Assembly: GCA_946887105.1 (NCBI GenBank)
Contig: CAMPKJ010000198.1
Span: 1 to 9,115 of the forward strand
Source: an uncultured Acidobacteriota bacterium
GTDB lineage: Bacteria > Acidobacteriota > Thermoanaerobaculia > Gp7-AA8
Direction of reading: 5' to 3'
Length of the DNA stretch: 9,115 nucleotides
Positions 1 to 6,961 of the stretch are shown in pieces. The translations under genes and the position numbers were made by a program. The first letter of the stretch is position 1; each line of letters opens with the position of its first letter. The notes beneath the pieces are model-generated. The model made no database searches and was not told where the DNA came from. It worked only from the letters and a program-made list of their open reading frames with translations.

Positions 1-1
1 C

Positions 2-862
2 GTCTTCTTCGTCTCGATGGGCGAGCACGAGACGCAGCTCGATGACTTCGCGAAGGCGACGAAGCGGACGACGGTGATGAAGGCGCCGACGCGCGAAGCG
101 ATCGCCGACGTTGCGGCGCGCATCCGCAAGACCATCGAGCCTCCGCCGCCGACGCCGCGCGTGCTCACCATCGAGCCGAAGACGTTTGCGCTCGGCGACG
201 TGCAGCCGGGTGCGTCGTCGATCGACCATCGCATCACCATCGGCAGCAATCGCCCGACCCGCGCGGTGGTGCGCATCGATACGCCGCCCGGCATCAGCAC
301 GCAGACCATCGGCGAGATCGCACTGCCGTCGACGCTGGCATTGCGGTTCGAGGTTGCTGAGGATGCGGCGCCGGGTCCCAGGCAGATCGCGATTCACGCT
401 GCCGACGCCAGTGCCACCGCAACGCTGAACGTCATCGAGCCGCCGATCCTCGCGCGCATCGCGATGGCGCTGGCGGCGCTCGTGTTTCTCCTCGGCATCG
501 GCGCGTTCTTCCATCTGCGAAACAAGGCGCGGAACTGTCTCGAAGGCGAGATCGAGATCGTGCAGCCGCGCGTCGCGCCCGATGCGGCATTCGTCGGACT
601 GCCGATGCTGAAGAAGAACGAGCTCGCCTTGAGCTCGATCGTACCGGCCGGCGCACTGGCCGGCACCGACGCGCGGCTGTTCGTCAAGCGCAGCCGCGGC
701 GAGAAGAAGGTGTGCATCGCTTCGATGGGCGGCTCGCTGCGCGTGAACGACGTCGAGACGCCCGTCAGTGAGCTCTATGACGCCGACGTGATCCAGCTCG
801 GCGACGCGAAATTGCGCTTCAACCATACGGGCCAGGTCCGGCCGGCAGGAGAGGAACTGTGA
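2..862 (+). CDS. vWA-end / beta-sandwich / TM / FHA-like membrane protein (5' truncated)
   Basis: The frame is open to the left edge, and an in-frame ATG at 17 falls inside what looks like a domain, so the gene almost certainly begins upstream. Numbering from that ATG: residues 1-42, with the preceding VFFVS, resemble the last strand and helix of a von Willebrand A domain. A Pro-rich linker (41-47) leads to an all-beta segment (48-140) resembling an Ig/FN3-like sandwich. Residues about 144-166 form one transmembrane helix followed by basic residues (LRNKARN), suggesting a cytoplasmic C-terminus. Residues 172-275 end in GSLRVNDVETPV...DADVIQLGDAKLRF, matching the end of an FHA domain (G-x-VNG, L-x-DGD-x-IxxG). 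FHA domains bind phosphothreonine peptides, but the usual N-terminal Arg/Ser site cannot be assigned here. The 4-nt overlap with the tubulin-like gene implies translational coupling and a shared task. Domain calls are by eye; the vWA metal site (MIDAS) lies outside the window. Confidence 0.75.
   Translation, partial: VFFVSMGEHETQLDDFAKATKRTTVMKAPTREAIADVAARIRKTIEPPPPTPRVLTIEPKTFALGDVQPGASSIDHRITIGSNRPTRAVVRIDTPPGISTQTIGEIALPSTLALRFEVAEDAAPGPRQIAIHAADASATATLNVIEPPILARIAMALAALVFLLGIGAFFHLRNKARNCLEGEIEIVQPRVAPDAAFVGLPMLKKNELALSSIVPAGALAGTDARLFVKRSRGEKKVCIASMGGSLRVNDVETPVSELYDADVIQLGDAKLRFNHTGQVRPAGEEL
847..855 (+). promoter_or_regulatory. Shine-Dalgarno for the tubulin-like gene
   Basis: AGGAGAGGA lies inside the last codons of the upstream gene. 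Its AGGAG core is 7 nt before the GTG at 859. It supports the GTG start and the GTGA stop/start overlap (859-862). Confidence 0.75.
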
Positions 863-3621
863 AAAACAACGTCGTCTTTCGTCCCACTGTAGTGATCGGC
901 CTCGGCGGCACCGGATACCACGCGCTGCTCGAGCTGAAGAAACGCTTCGTCGATGCGTACGGCTCCGTCCCGCCGATCGTGCGCTTCCTGTCGATCGACA
1001 CCACCGAGAACGCGGAAGGAACGGCGCGGAGCGAAACGGAGTCGCCCGCGGGCAAGCTCGATCGGCATCTCGATCACAACGAAACGTACGTGCTGCAGGT
1101 CGGCAACCCCGGCAATCTCGTGGGCAACGGTACCAATCCGCATCTCGATGAATGGTGGCCGCCGGAGATTCCGACGCAGGCGATCATCGCCGGCGCGGGA
1201 CAGGTGCGAGCGCGCGGACGCCTGGCGCTCTTCGCACGCGCGGGCGAGGTGTACGCCCGCATCCGCCGCGCGGTCGACGACGTGCGCAACATCCGCAATC
1301 AGAAGCAGATGTTCGCCGATCAGTTCCAGGTCTCGAGCCGCGCCGGCGTGGAAGTACACATCGTCGGCAGTCTGGCCGGCGGCACCGGCAGCGGCACGTT
1401 CCTCGATGCGGCGTTCATGGCCCGCGACATCATCGGCAGCGACGAGCAGTCGAACTTCACCGGCGTGCTGCTGCTGCCCGGCATCTTCACGCGCTACGCC
1501 GGCGTGGCGCTGGTGAAGCCGAACGCGTACGGCGCGCTGAAAGAGATCGAGTACCTCTCGACCACGAAGACGCCGTTCACGGTCGACTACGGGATGCGCC
1601 GCGTGGAAGTGAACCGTCCGCCGTTCGACGTGCTCTACCTCGTCGACAGCATCAACGAGCAGGGCCGCGTCGTCACGGAGCAGAGCGATCTCCTCGGCCT
1701 GATCGCGGACGGCATGTACGTGCAGATCGGATCGCAGATCGGCACCGACAGCGCGAACGCGGTCGACAACATCAAGACGCAGATCGCCACCGCGGGACGG
1801 GTGAAGGGACGCTCGCCGCAGTACTGCAGCTTCGGCGTGGCCTCGCTGGTGATGCCGAGCTTCGACGCACTGCTGTTCGAAGACGCGAAGCGCCTGGTGA
1901 ACGACGATCTCCTCAACGGCGCGGTCGCCGACGCCGAAGTGGAAGAGGAGGTGCAGCGCTTCATCGACCAGAACCGGCTGCGCGAGGATGAGGCGGATCA
2001 GGTGGTCGAGTTCCTCAGCCAGCGCGAAGGCGGCGGGCAACTGCGCGTGCCGATGACTCTCGGGCAGCTGAAGTTCGACAACCAGGCCGCCACGGCCATC
2101 AAGAGCCTGCACGTCGCGCATCGCTCGCGCGCCGAGCGGCAGATCGCGCAGGCCATCTCCACGAACTTCGAGAAGCTGCGCGACGACTGCGTCGCGGCGA
2201 TCAACGCATCGTGGGAATCGACGGTCAACCGGCCGAACGGATTCACGCGCGCCGAGCGCTTCTTCGAGAAGCTGCAGGCCAAGCTGGAGTGGTACCAGAA
2301 CATGATGGACGGCGAGGCGAAGGAGGAGCGCACGAAGCTGAAGGCGCTGAACTTCAAGCCGGCCGAGGAGCAGATCGCGGAGGCGGTGGGCGCGTTCCTG
2401 CGGCGCGAGGCGCGCGTCAAGACCGCGTGCGAGGTGTACGCGGGCCTGGCGGATCGCGAAACGGAGCTGACCATTCGCGTGGCGCGATTGGAGAAGGCCG
2501 CGGAGCTCTATTCGGCGCTGCACGCGCACACGCAGTCGATCCTCAACTCCTGCTATCGCGTGCGCGAGAATCTCAACGCGGCGCGGAAGCAGTTCGAGCA
2601 GCAGTACCTCGCCGCCACCAATCCGCGCGGAGCATCGCGCCTCTTCGAGCAGGTGGTGGCGTTCAATCCCGGCGAGCAGCGGCCGAAAGTCACGGGAGCG
2701 GATTTCGTGAAGTGGTACGCCGATCATCACAACGGCTCGCTCTCGCAGTGGTCCGGCCTGCGCGCCGACGAGGTGCACGCGGACGTCGAGCAGTTCGTGC
2801 GCAAGTGCTACGAGCCGCTGACGTCGCTGACGATGGAAGACGTGTTGCGACGCACGCCCCCGGAGACGATCTCGCAGGAGCTGAAGCGTCTCGACAATCT
2901 GGCCGTGCCGCTGTGGCGCTACGACGGCGGCAAGATCCCGGTGGTCAATCAGACGTTGATCAACGAGTTCTACCACTACGGCGTGGCGGACGCGGAGACG
3001 ACGCTGCTCAAAGAAGCGAAGTACGACGCGGGGCTGCCGAAGGGCAACACCAAGCCGTCGATGGTCTCGACGCGCGACGCGCGGCGCATCCTGCTGTTCA
3101 AGGTGAAGACCGGCGTTCCGCTGTTCGCGCTCGCCGACATGGAGGACATGGAGCGAGCGTACCTCGATCCGAACAAGGTCATCTCCAATCACGTCGACCG
3201 GCGCTGGCAGGATCTGCCGAACGTGATTCCGCGCAGCGGCGACGGCGAGGCGCTGCGCTGGTTCGCGCTCGCGCAGGCGCCCGAGCCGTTCGCGCTGATC
3301 AAACGCGACGGCGCGTGGTATTCGATGAAGTCGAAGAGCGGCCGGCGCGTCGAAAACAATCTGGTCCGCCTCGGGCAGGGCCGCGTTCCGGCCTACGCCG
3401 CGTTCGAAAAGAATCGCGAGCTCGTGCAGGAAGCGGAGGAACTGATCGATGCCGCGGTCACGCGCGAAGGCGCAACGCGCGTCATCCAGATCCTGAAGGA
3501 CTACACCGACTCCCTGTCCAAGCAGATGGGCAGCGCCGTCGACGCGAACGTGAAGGATCAGGTCGAGAGCGAGATCCTGGCCATCGAGGATTACGTGCGG
3601 CGAATGGAGACGCTGAGCTGA
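859..3621 (+). CDS. large tubulin/FtsZ-superfamily protein (Tubulin_2 type), intact GTP-binding loops
   Basis: This 920-residue protein starts at GTG, overlapping the previous stop by 4 nt. Residues 11-30 (VVIGLGGTGYHALLELKKRF) form a strand, glycine loop and helix typical of the start of the tubulin-like Rossmann fold. Residues 173-179, AGGTGSG, match the tubulin signature [SAG]GGTG[SA]G that binds GTP phosphates; the strand before it is EVHIVGS. Strands follow at 203-208 (VLLLPG), 256-263 (FDVLYLVD) and 323-331 (CSFGVASLV), giving a tubulin-like core of about 350 residues. The remaining 550 residues include a charged, probably helical region (about 420-590) and a mixed C-terminal domain (about 730-850). 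I see no signal peptide or transmembrane helix, so it is probably cytosolic. Known family members are far longer than FtsZ and often sit beside vWA proteins. GTPase activity and polymerisation are inferred from the family and not shown. No confident match to the catalytic T7 loop (NxDxxD of FtsZ) was found. Confidence 0.88.
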   Translation: MKNNVVFRPTVVIGLGGTGYHALLELKKRFVDAYGSVPPIVRFLSIDTTENAEGTARSETESPAGKLDRHLDHNETYVLQVGNPGNLVGNGTNPHLDEWWPPEIPTQAIIAGAGQVRARGRLALFARAGEVYARIRRAVDDVRNIRNQKQMFADQFQVSSRAGVEVHIVGSLAGGTGSGTFLDAAFMARDIIGSDEQSNFTGVLLLPGIFTRYAGVALVKPNAYGALKEIEYLSTTKTPFTVDYGMRRVEVNRPPFDVLYLVDSINEQGRVVTEQSDLLGLIADGMYVQIGSQIGTDSANAVDNIKTQIATAGRVKGRSPQYCSFGVASLVMPSFDALLFEDAKRLVNDDLLNGAVADAEVEEEVQRFIDQNRLREDEADQVVEFLSQREGGGQLRVPMTLGQLKFDNQAATAIKSLHVAHRSRAERQIAQAISTNFEKLRDDCVAAINASWESTVNRPNGFTRAERFFEKLQAKLEWYQNMMDGEAKEERTKLKALNFKPAEEQIAEAVGAFLRREARVKTACEVYAGLADRETELTIRVARLEKAAELYSALHAHTQSILNSCYRVRENLNAARKQFEQQYLAATNPRGASRLFEQVVAFNPGEQRPKVTGADFVKWYADHHNGSLSQWSGLRADEVHADVEQFVRKCYEPLTSLTMEDVLRRTPPETISQELKRLDNLAVPLWRYDGGKIPVVNQTLINEFYHYGVADAETTLLKEAKYDAGLPKGNTKPSMVSTRDARRILLFKVKTGVPLFALADMEDMERAYLDPNKVISNHVDRRWQDLPNVIPRSGDGEALRWFALAQAPEPFALIKRDGAWYSMKSKSGRRVENNLVRLGQGRVPAYAAFEKNRELVQEAEELIDAAVTREGATRVIQILKDYTDSLSKQMGSAVDANVKDQVESEILAIEDYVRRMETLS

Positions 3622-3627
3622 CCTAAC

Positions 3628-3735
3628 GGGTTCCTCGGGTTCCTCGGGGGTCCTCGGAGTTCCTCGGAGTGGGGACGTCCGGGCACTCCGAGGAACCGAG
3701 GCACTCCGAGGCACTCCGAGGAACTCCGAGGAACT
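3628..3735 (+). repeat. clustered short direct repeats arranged as a long inverted repeat
   Basis: This fills almost the whole 119-nt gap between the two tubulin-like genes. The left half has four TTCCTCGG-type units (3631-3638, 3640-3647, 3650-3657 with one change, 3660-3667). The right half has the reverse complement ACTCCGAGG at 3685-3693, 3703-3711, 3713-3721 and 3723-3731, plus a degenerate unit at 3694-3701. The best local hairpin pairs 3659-3670 (GTTCCTCGGAGT) with 3685-3696 perfectly: 12 bp with a 14-nt loop. A longer register pairs 3648-3670 with 3713-3735 at 21 of 23 positions. Because units repeat every 9-10 nt, several alternative foldings are possible. There is no T-run, so a classical intrinsic terminator is unlikely. 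It could be a dispersed genomic repeat family, an attenuator or an mRNA-stability hairpin. Confidence 0.9.
3728..3731 (+). promoter_or_regulatory. Shine-Dalgarno embedded in the last repeat unit
   Basis: GAGG here is 9 nt before the ATG at 3741 and is the end of the last ACTCCGAGG repeat unit. In the hairpin register that uses this unit (3713-3735 with 3648-3670) it would be base-paired. In the local hairpin (3659-3696) it stays free. Its role as ribosome binding site is inferred from spacing only. Confidence 0.5.
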
Positions 3736-3740
3736 CGACC

Positions 3741-6533
3741 ATGCTCAAACCGATCAGCATCCTCGCTCTCGATGACGTGTCCGCTCCGCTCGCGGCGGCG
3801 GTGCAGCGGCGCATCGCGCAGCATTGCGGTCTCGATGACCTCGCACAGGCGCGCACGCTCGCGGCGGAAGCGGATCTCGCGCAGGCCGTGCAGTCGATCC
3901 ACGCACAGCGGCAGCGGCCCGACAGTCCGCTGCGCATGCGCGACGACGTGAGCACGCGCGAGCTCGTGCTGCTGATGTTGTCCGCCGGCGGTCCAGCGCG
4001 CTTGCGCGTGATGGACGTCGCGCGCGAGGTGCGGCAGTTGTACGAACGGCGCCGTTTCGCGTCCGCCTTCACGATCGAGTTGATCTGCGTGCTGCCGGAA
4101 GCCGCGGGCACGACGGAGTATGCGCACGCGTACGGGCTGCTCAAGGCGCTCAGCGCGACGGAGCCGCAACCGTACGACGAGGTGTGGCTGCTCGATGCCG
4201 TGAACGCGAATCGCGTACGGTTCGGCGCGGTCGCGGCCGATGAAGCCACGTACGCGGAGGCGATCGCCGGCGCGTTGTTGTTCGAGCCGGAGATGAGCGG
4301 CGCGCTGCCGGGACTGCATCCCCGCGGCATGCATCCGACGTTCAGCACGTTCGGTTACGCGCGGCTGGTGTTTCCGCGCGATGCCGCGCTGCAACGGTTG
4401 GAGCCGCGTTTCGCGTCGGAGCTGATCGCCGGCGTGCTGCTCAGCCGCGCGTCGGAGCAGGGCGTTCCGGCGTCGCTGCGCGCGAAGCAGTTCGTGGCCG
4501 GCGAGTCGTTCGCGGTGCCGCTGTCGCGCATCGGCGTCGATGCCGGACAGTCGCTGTTCAAGCGCTTTCAGGCGAAGACGCAGGTGACGGAGAAGACGCG
4601 CAGCGCCGAGGAGGTCATCGCGGCGGCGCGCGGCGAGCTGCAGGCGTTTCGCGACGGGACGCATCTCGCGAACCTGGAGCGCCTGGCGCGCCAGCAGGAG
4701 GAGACGGCGAACGAGCTCACTTCGCTCGTCACGAGCGTCACCGACGAGACGCTCGATCGCGAGAGCTTCGCGATTGCGAGCGATGTGCTGGAGGCGCTCA
4801 TCGATCCGCTGCCCGATCTTCGTGCGGATGCCGAGGTGTCGCCGCGGAATCTCGCCACCTCGATTCGCGATGCGACGGCGGCGCTCGATGCGCGGCTGCC
4901 ATTCGCGCCGGAGAATTCCGGCAGCGCCGAGATGCGCGCACGCGTGCGCGAGCTCGACGAACTGCTGCGCGATCAGGCCGCCGTGGCGGAGGCGATCGCG
5001 CCGGTCGACGCGGAGCAGCGGCTCGAGGAACTGCGTCGCGAGCGCGAGTCGGTCCGTCAGCGCCTGCCGGAACGACTGTTCGCCGAGGAGGCGCAGAACA
5101 ACGCCGCGCGCAACGCGGCGCGCGATGCGGAGGCGGCGCGGCTGGCCGCGGAAAGCGTGACCAGGGAGCAGCAGCTGCGCGAACTCTTCGCGCAGCGGCC
5201 GCGCTTCGAACAGGCCTTGCGCGAGGCGCTCGAAGAGCGGCGCTCGTGGCTGTGGAAACAGCTGCTTCTAGGGAGTGCGGCCGCCGCGGCTGCCGCATTC
5301 ATCAACACGATCGCCGCAGCCCGCGTGCTGCAGGATGGAGCCGTCGCGGCCGTCATCCTGTTCGCGCTCGTGGCCGCCTTCCGCTATTTCACGCGCATCG
5401 CTCCGATGGTGGCCGCGGCGCGGGAGGCACTGGCCCGCATCGTCGCGCAGATCGAGACCACCGATCGCGCAAAGAACGCCGCCTATAACGACGAGCTGCA
5501 ATTCGAATACGACGTCGCCCATCGGCGCGCGGTGATCCAGGTGCTGCGCCGCGTGCGTGATTTCGTGAAGGTGTCGCTCGACGCGCTGCGCGCGCGGACG
5601 CGGGAGCTCGAGGAACTGGAGCGGTCGTGTGCGCCGGAGTCCGTCACGATGCACGGACTGTCCTTCTCGATCATCGAGGACGCCGACGTCGACGATTGGT
5701 ACGAGCGCACGCGCGACGATCGCAAGCCGGACGTGCGGGAGTTTCCGCTGCGGCGTTCCGAGGCGCGGCAGCTTGCGATGGAGGTGGTTCGCGCGCGCAT
5801 CACCGCGCATGCGGCGGCCGCATTCGAGGACTTCCGCAATCTGACGCTCGCCGGCGCCGCGGCGACGCTCGCGACGGAGGCGCGGCTCGCGCAGTGCCTG
5901 AAGCGCTTCGGCGCGACGTGCGCACCGCTGATCGAGTTGCGAGATGACGACCTGCCGTCGCAGCAGGCCATGCAGCGCGACCTGACGCTCTGGCTCGATC
6001 CCGCGGATGCAACGTGGACCGCGCAGTTGCAGCGTCGCTTGCCCGGCGCGCATCTGAAGCCGTCGCCGGACGCGCTGTCGGTGCACGCGGTCAGCCGCGT
6101 GCTCCATTACCCCGGCTACGTTCTCGGGCAGATCGACTATTACCGCGCCGAATACGAGCAGGCCCACTTGCGCGAGTTCGACGACGTGGCCGATCTGATG
6201 CCCACCGAGCTCGCCGTGTCCGGTCCCCTGCGCGCCGCCTACGAGCAGGTGCTCCTCGGGCGCGCCGTCGGCGTGATCCAGCTGCGCGATGGCCAGCTCG
6301 CGTCCGAGGACGTTGCACTCGGTGCGTCGCATCTCGCGGCCGCCGAGCGCCTGAGCGCCGCGGATGCGAAGGAGCTGCGCACGCAACTCGATGCCGTACT
6401 TGCACCGCGTCTGTCGATCGCCGGCGACGTCACGCGCGGGCTGCACACGCTGCTCGAAACCTCCGCGGCGCTGACGTCGCTCGACCGCGGTCTCATTCGC
6501 GCGCTGGTCGCGCGCTACACGCCGGAGTTCTGA
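3741..6533 (+). CDS. divergent tubulin-like paralogue lacking GTP-binding loops, with a transmembrane hairpin
   Basis: This is a 930-residue protein. I chose the ATG at 3741 over an in-frame GTG at 3669 because the GTG lies inside the repeat cluster, and because the N-terminus from the ATG aligns without gaps to the upstream protein: KPISILALDD (3-12) with RPTVVIGLGG (8-17). Further colinear matches to that protein are SAGGPARLRVMDVAREV (81-97) opposite its signature, HAYGLLKAL (129-137) with NAYGALKEI, PYDEVWLLDAVN (144-155) with PFDVLYLVDSIN, STFGYARLVFP (202-212) with CSFGVASLVMP, and a C-terminal stretch at 791-805. Both glycine loops are lost: GLGGTG is replaced by ALDDVS and AGGTGSGT by AGGPARLR. 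Residues about 395-505 and 555-630 are Glu/Arg/Ala-rich and probably coiled coil. They flank two hydrophobic helices (about 506-527 and 533-549) with a very short turn, so both ends should face the cytoplasm. Role inferred: membrane-anchored, nucleotide-free partner of the upstream GTPase. No named family is recognised from this sequence alone. Confidence 0.8.
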   Translation: MLKPISILALDDVSAPLAAAVQRRIAQHCGLDDLAQARTLAAEADLAQAVQSIHAQRQRPDSPLRMRDDVSTRELVLLMLSAGGPARLRVMDVAREVRQLYERRRFASAFTIELICVLPEAAGTTEYAHAYGLLKALSATEPQPYDEVWLLDAVNANRVRFGAVAADEATYAEAIAGALLFEPEMSGALPGLHPRGMHPTFSTFGYARLVFPRDAALQRLEPRFASELIAGVLLSRASEQGVPASLRAKQFVAGESFAVPLSRIGVDAGQSLFKRFQAKTQVTEKTRSAEEVIAAARGELQAFRDGTHLANLERLARQQEETANELTSLVTSVTDETLDRESFAIASDVLEALIDPLPDLRADAEVSPRNLATSIRDATAALDARLPFAPENSGSAEMRARVRELDELLRDQAAVAEAIAPVDAEQRLEELRRERESVRQRLPERLFAEEAQNNAARNAARDAEAARLAAESVTREQQLRELFAQRPRFEQALREALEERRSWLWKQLLLGSAAAAAAAFINTIAAARVLQDGAVAAVILFALVAAFRYFTRIAPMVAAAREALARIVAQIETTDRAKNAAYNDELQFEYDVAHRRAVIQVLRRVRDFVKVSLDALRARTRELEELERSCAPESVTMHGLSFSIIEDADVDDWYERTRDDRKPDVREFPLRRSEARQLAMEVVRARITAHAAAAFEDFRNLTLAGAAATLATEARLAQCLKRFGATCAPLIELRDDDLPSQQAMQRDLTLWLDPADATWTAQLQRRLPGAHLKPSPDALSVHAVSRVLHYPGYVLGQIDYYRAEYEQAHLREFDDVADLMPTELAVSGPLRAAYEQVLLGRAVGVIQLRDGQLASEDVALGASHLAAAERLSAADAKELRTQLDAVLAPRLSIAGDVTRGLHTLLETSAALTSLDRGLIRALVARYTPEF

Positions 6534-6559
6534 GTGTCGCCCGAGTACCATGTGGATCG

Positions 6560-6949
6560 ATGAACGACAATCTACGCTGCCCCGCTTGCGGAGCAGTGGC
6601 GCTTTCGACCATCCGCAAGACGTTCACTTCAGAGCTCTTCCCGGCCCGCTGCCGGAACTGCCGCGCGCTGGTGGCCGCAAAACGAACGTGGTCGACCGCC
6701 TTGATCGACACGATCCTCGTGCATGTCCTGTACGTTGGTGGTGCCGTCGTCTCGTTCCTGTCACGGTCGTGGCGGCCGCTCATCGTGGCGGTCGCATGCG
6801 ACATCGTTCTCGTGCAGCTGATGTTGGGCTCGCGACTCCCACTCATCCTGCTGACGCCTGATCGTGTGTCGCGATGGCGCCGGAATGCATCGATCGGCAT
6901 TGTGATCTTCATCGTGCTCGTCATTCTCGCCGGCGTCACGGATCGATAG
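6560..6949 (+). CDS. small membrane protein with N-terminal zinc ribbon
   Basis: This 129-residue protein starts at ATG 6560, 26 nt after the previous stop. An earlier in-frame extension would overlap the upstream gene and encodes only Arg-rich sequence. Residues 7-10 (CPAC) and 31-34 (CRNC) form two knuckles of a likely zinc ribbon. Three hydrophobic helices follow at about 46-66, 73-98 and 111-126, with basic loops (KR before the first, RVSRWRR before the third). The ribbon therefore probably faces the cytoplasm and the tail the outside. I see no strong Shine-Dalgarno, so translation may be coupled or weak. I do not recognise the family. Position suggests it is the last gene of the tubulin-like operon and could be a membrane adaptor, but the gene may also be independent. 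Confidence 0.75.
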   Translation: MNDNLRCPACGAVALSTIRKTFTSELFPARCRNCRALVAAKRTWSTALIDTILVHVLYVGGAVVSFLSRSWRPLIVAVACDIVLVQLMLGSRLPLILLTPDRVSRWRRNASIGIVIFIVLVILAGVTDR

Positions 6950-6961
6950 TGGACTAACGCG

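Noticed and set aside
775..3714. A 979-codon open frame on the minus strand, antisense to the tubulin-like gene
   Set aside because: The plus-strand protein has clear family motifs, a ribosome binding site and a coupled start. The antisense product is an Arg/His/Leu/Val-rich sequence with no recognisable fold. Long antisense frames are expected when codons end in G/C.
3628..3735. The repeat cluster as a small CRISPR array
   Set aside because: Units are only 8-10 nt, abut one another without unique spacers and are inverted halfway through.
3669..3740. In-frame GTG at 3669 as the start of the 930-residue protein
   Set aside because: The extra 24 residues are a translation of the repeat cluster. 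The N-terminus from ATG 3741 aligns directly with the paralogue and has a GAGG at suitable spacing.
5268..6551. Long minus-strand frame opposite the 3' half of the pseudo-tubulin gene (similarly 3591-4664)
   Set aside because: Arg-rich low-complexity translation, fully overlapping a well-supported gene, explained by GC-rich codon usage.
6014..6559. An upstream extension of the zinc-ribbon gene overlapping the end of the pseudo-tubulin gene
   Set aside because: The extension is Arg/Ala-rich out-of-frame translation of a coding region. The zinc ribbon begins right after the ATG at 6560.
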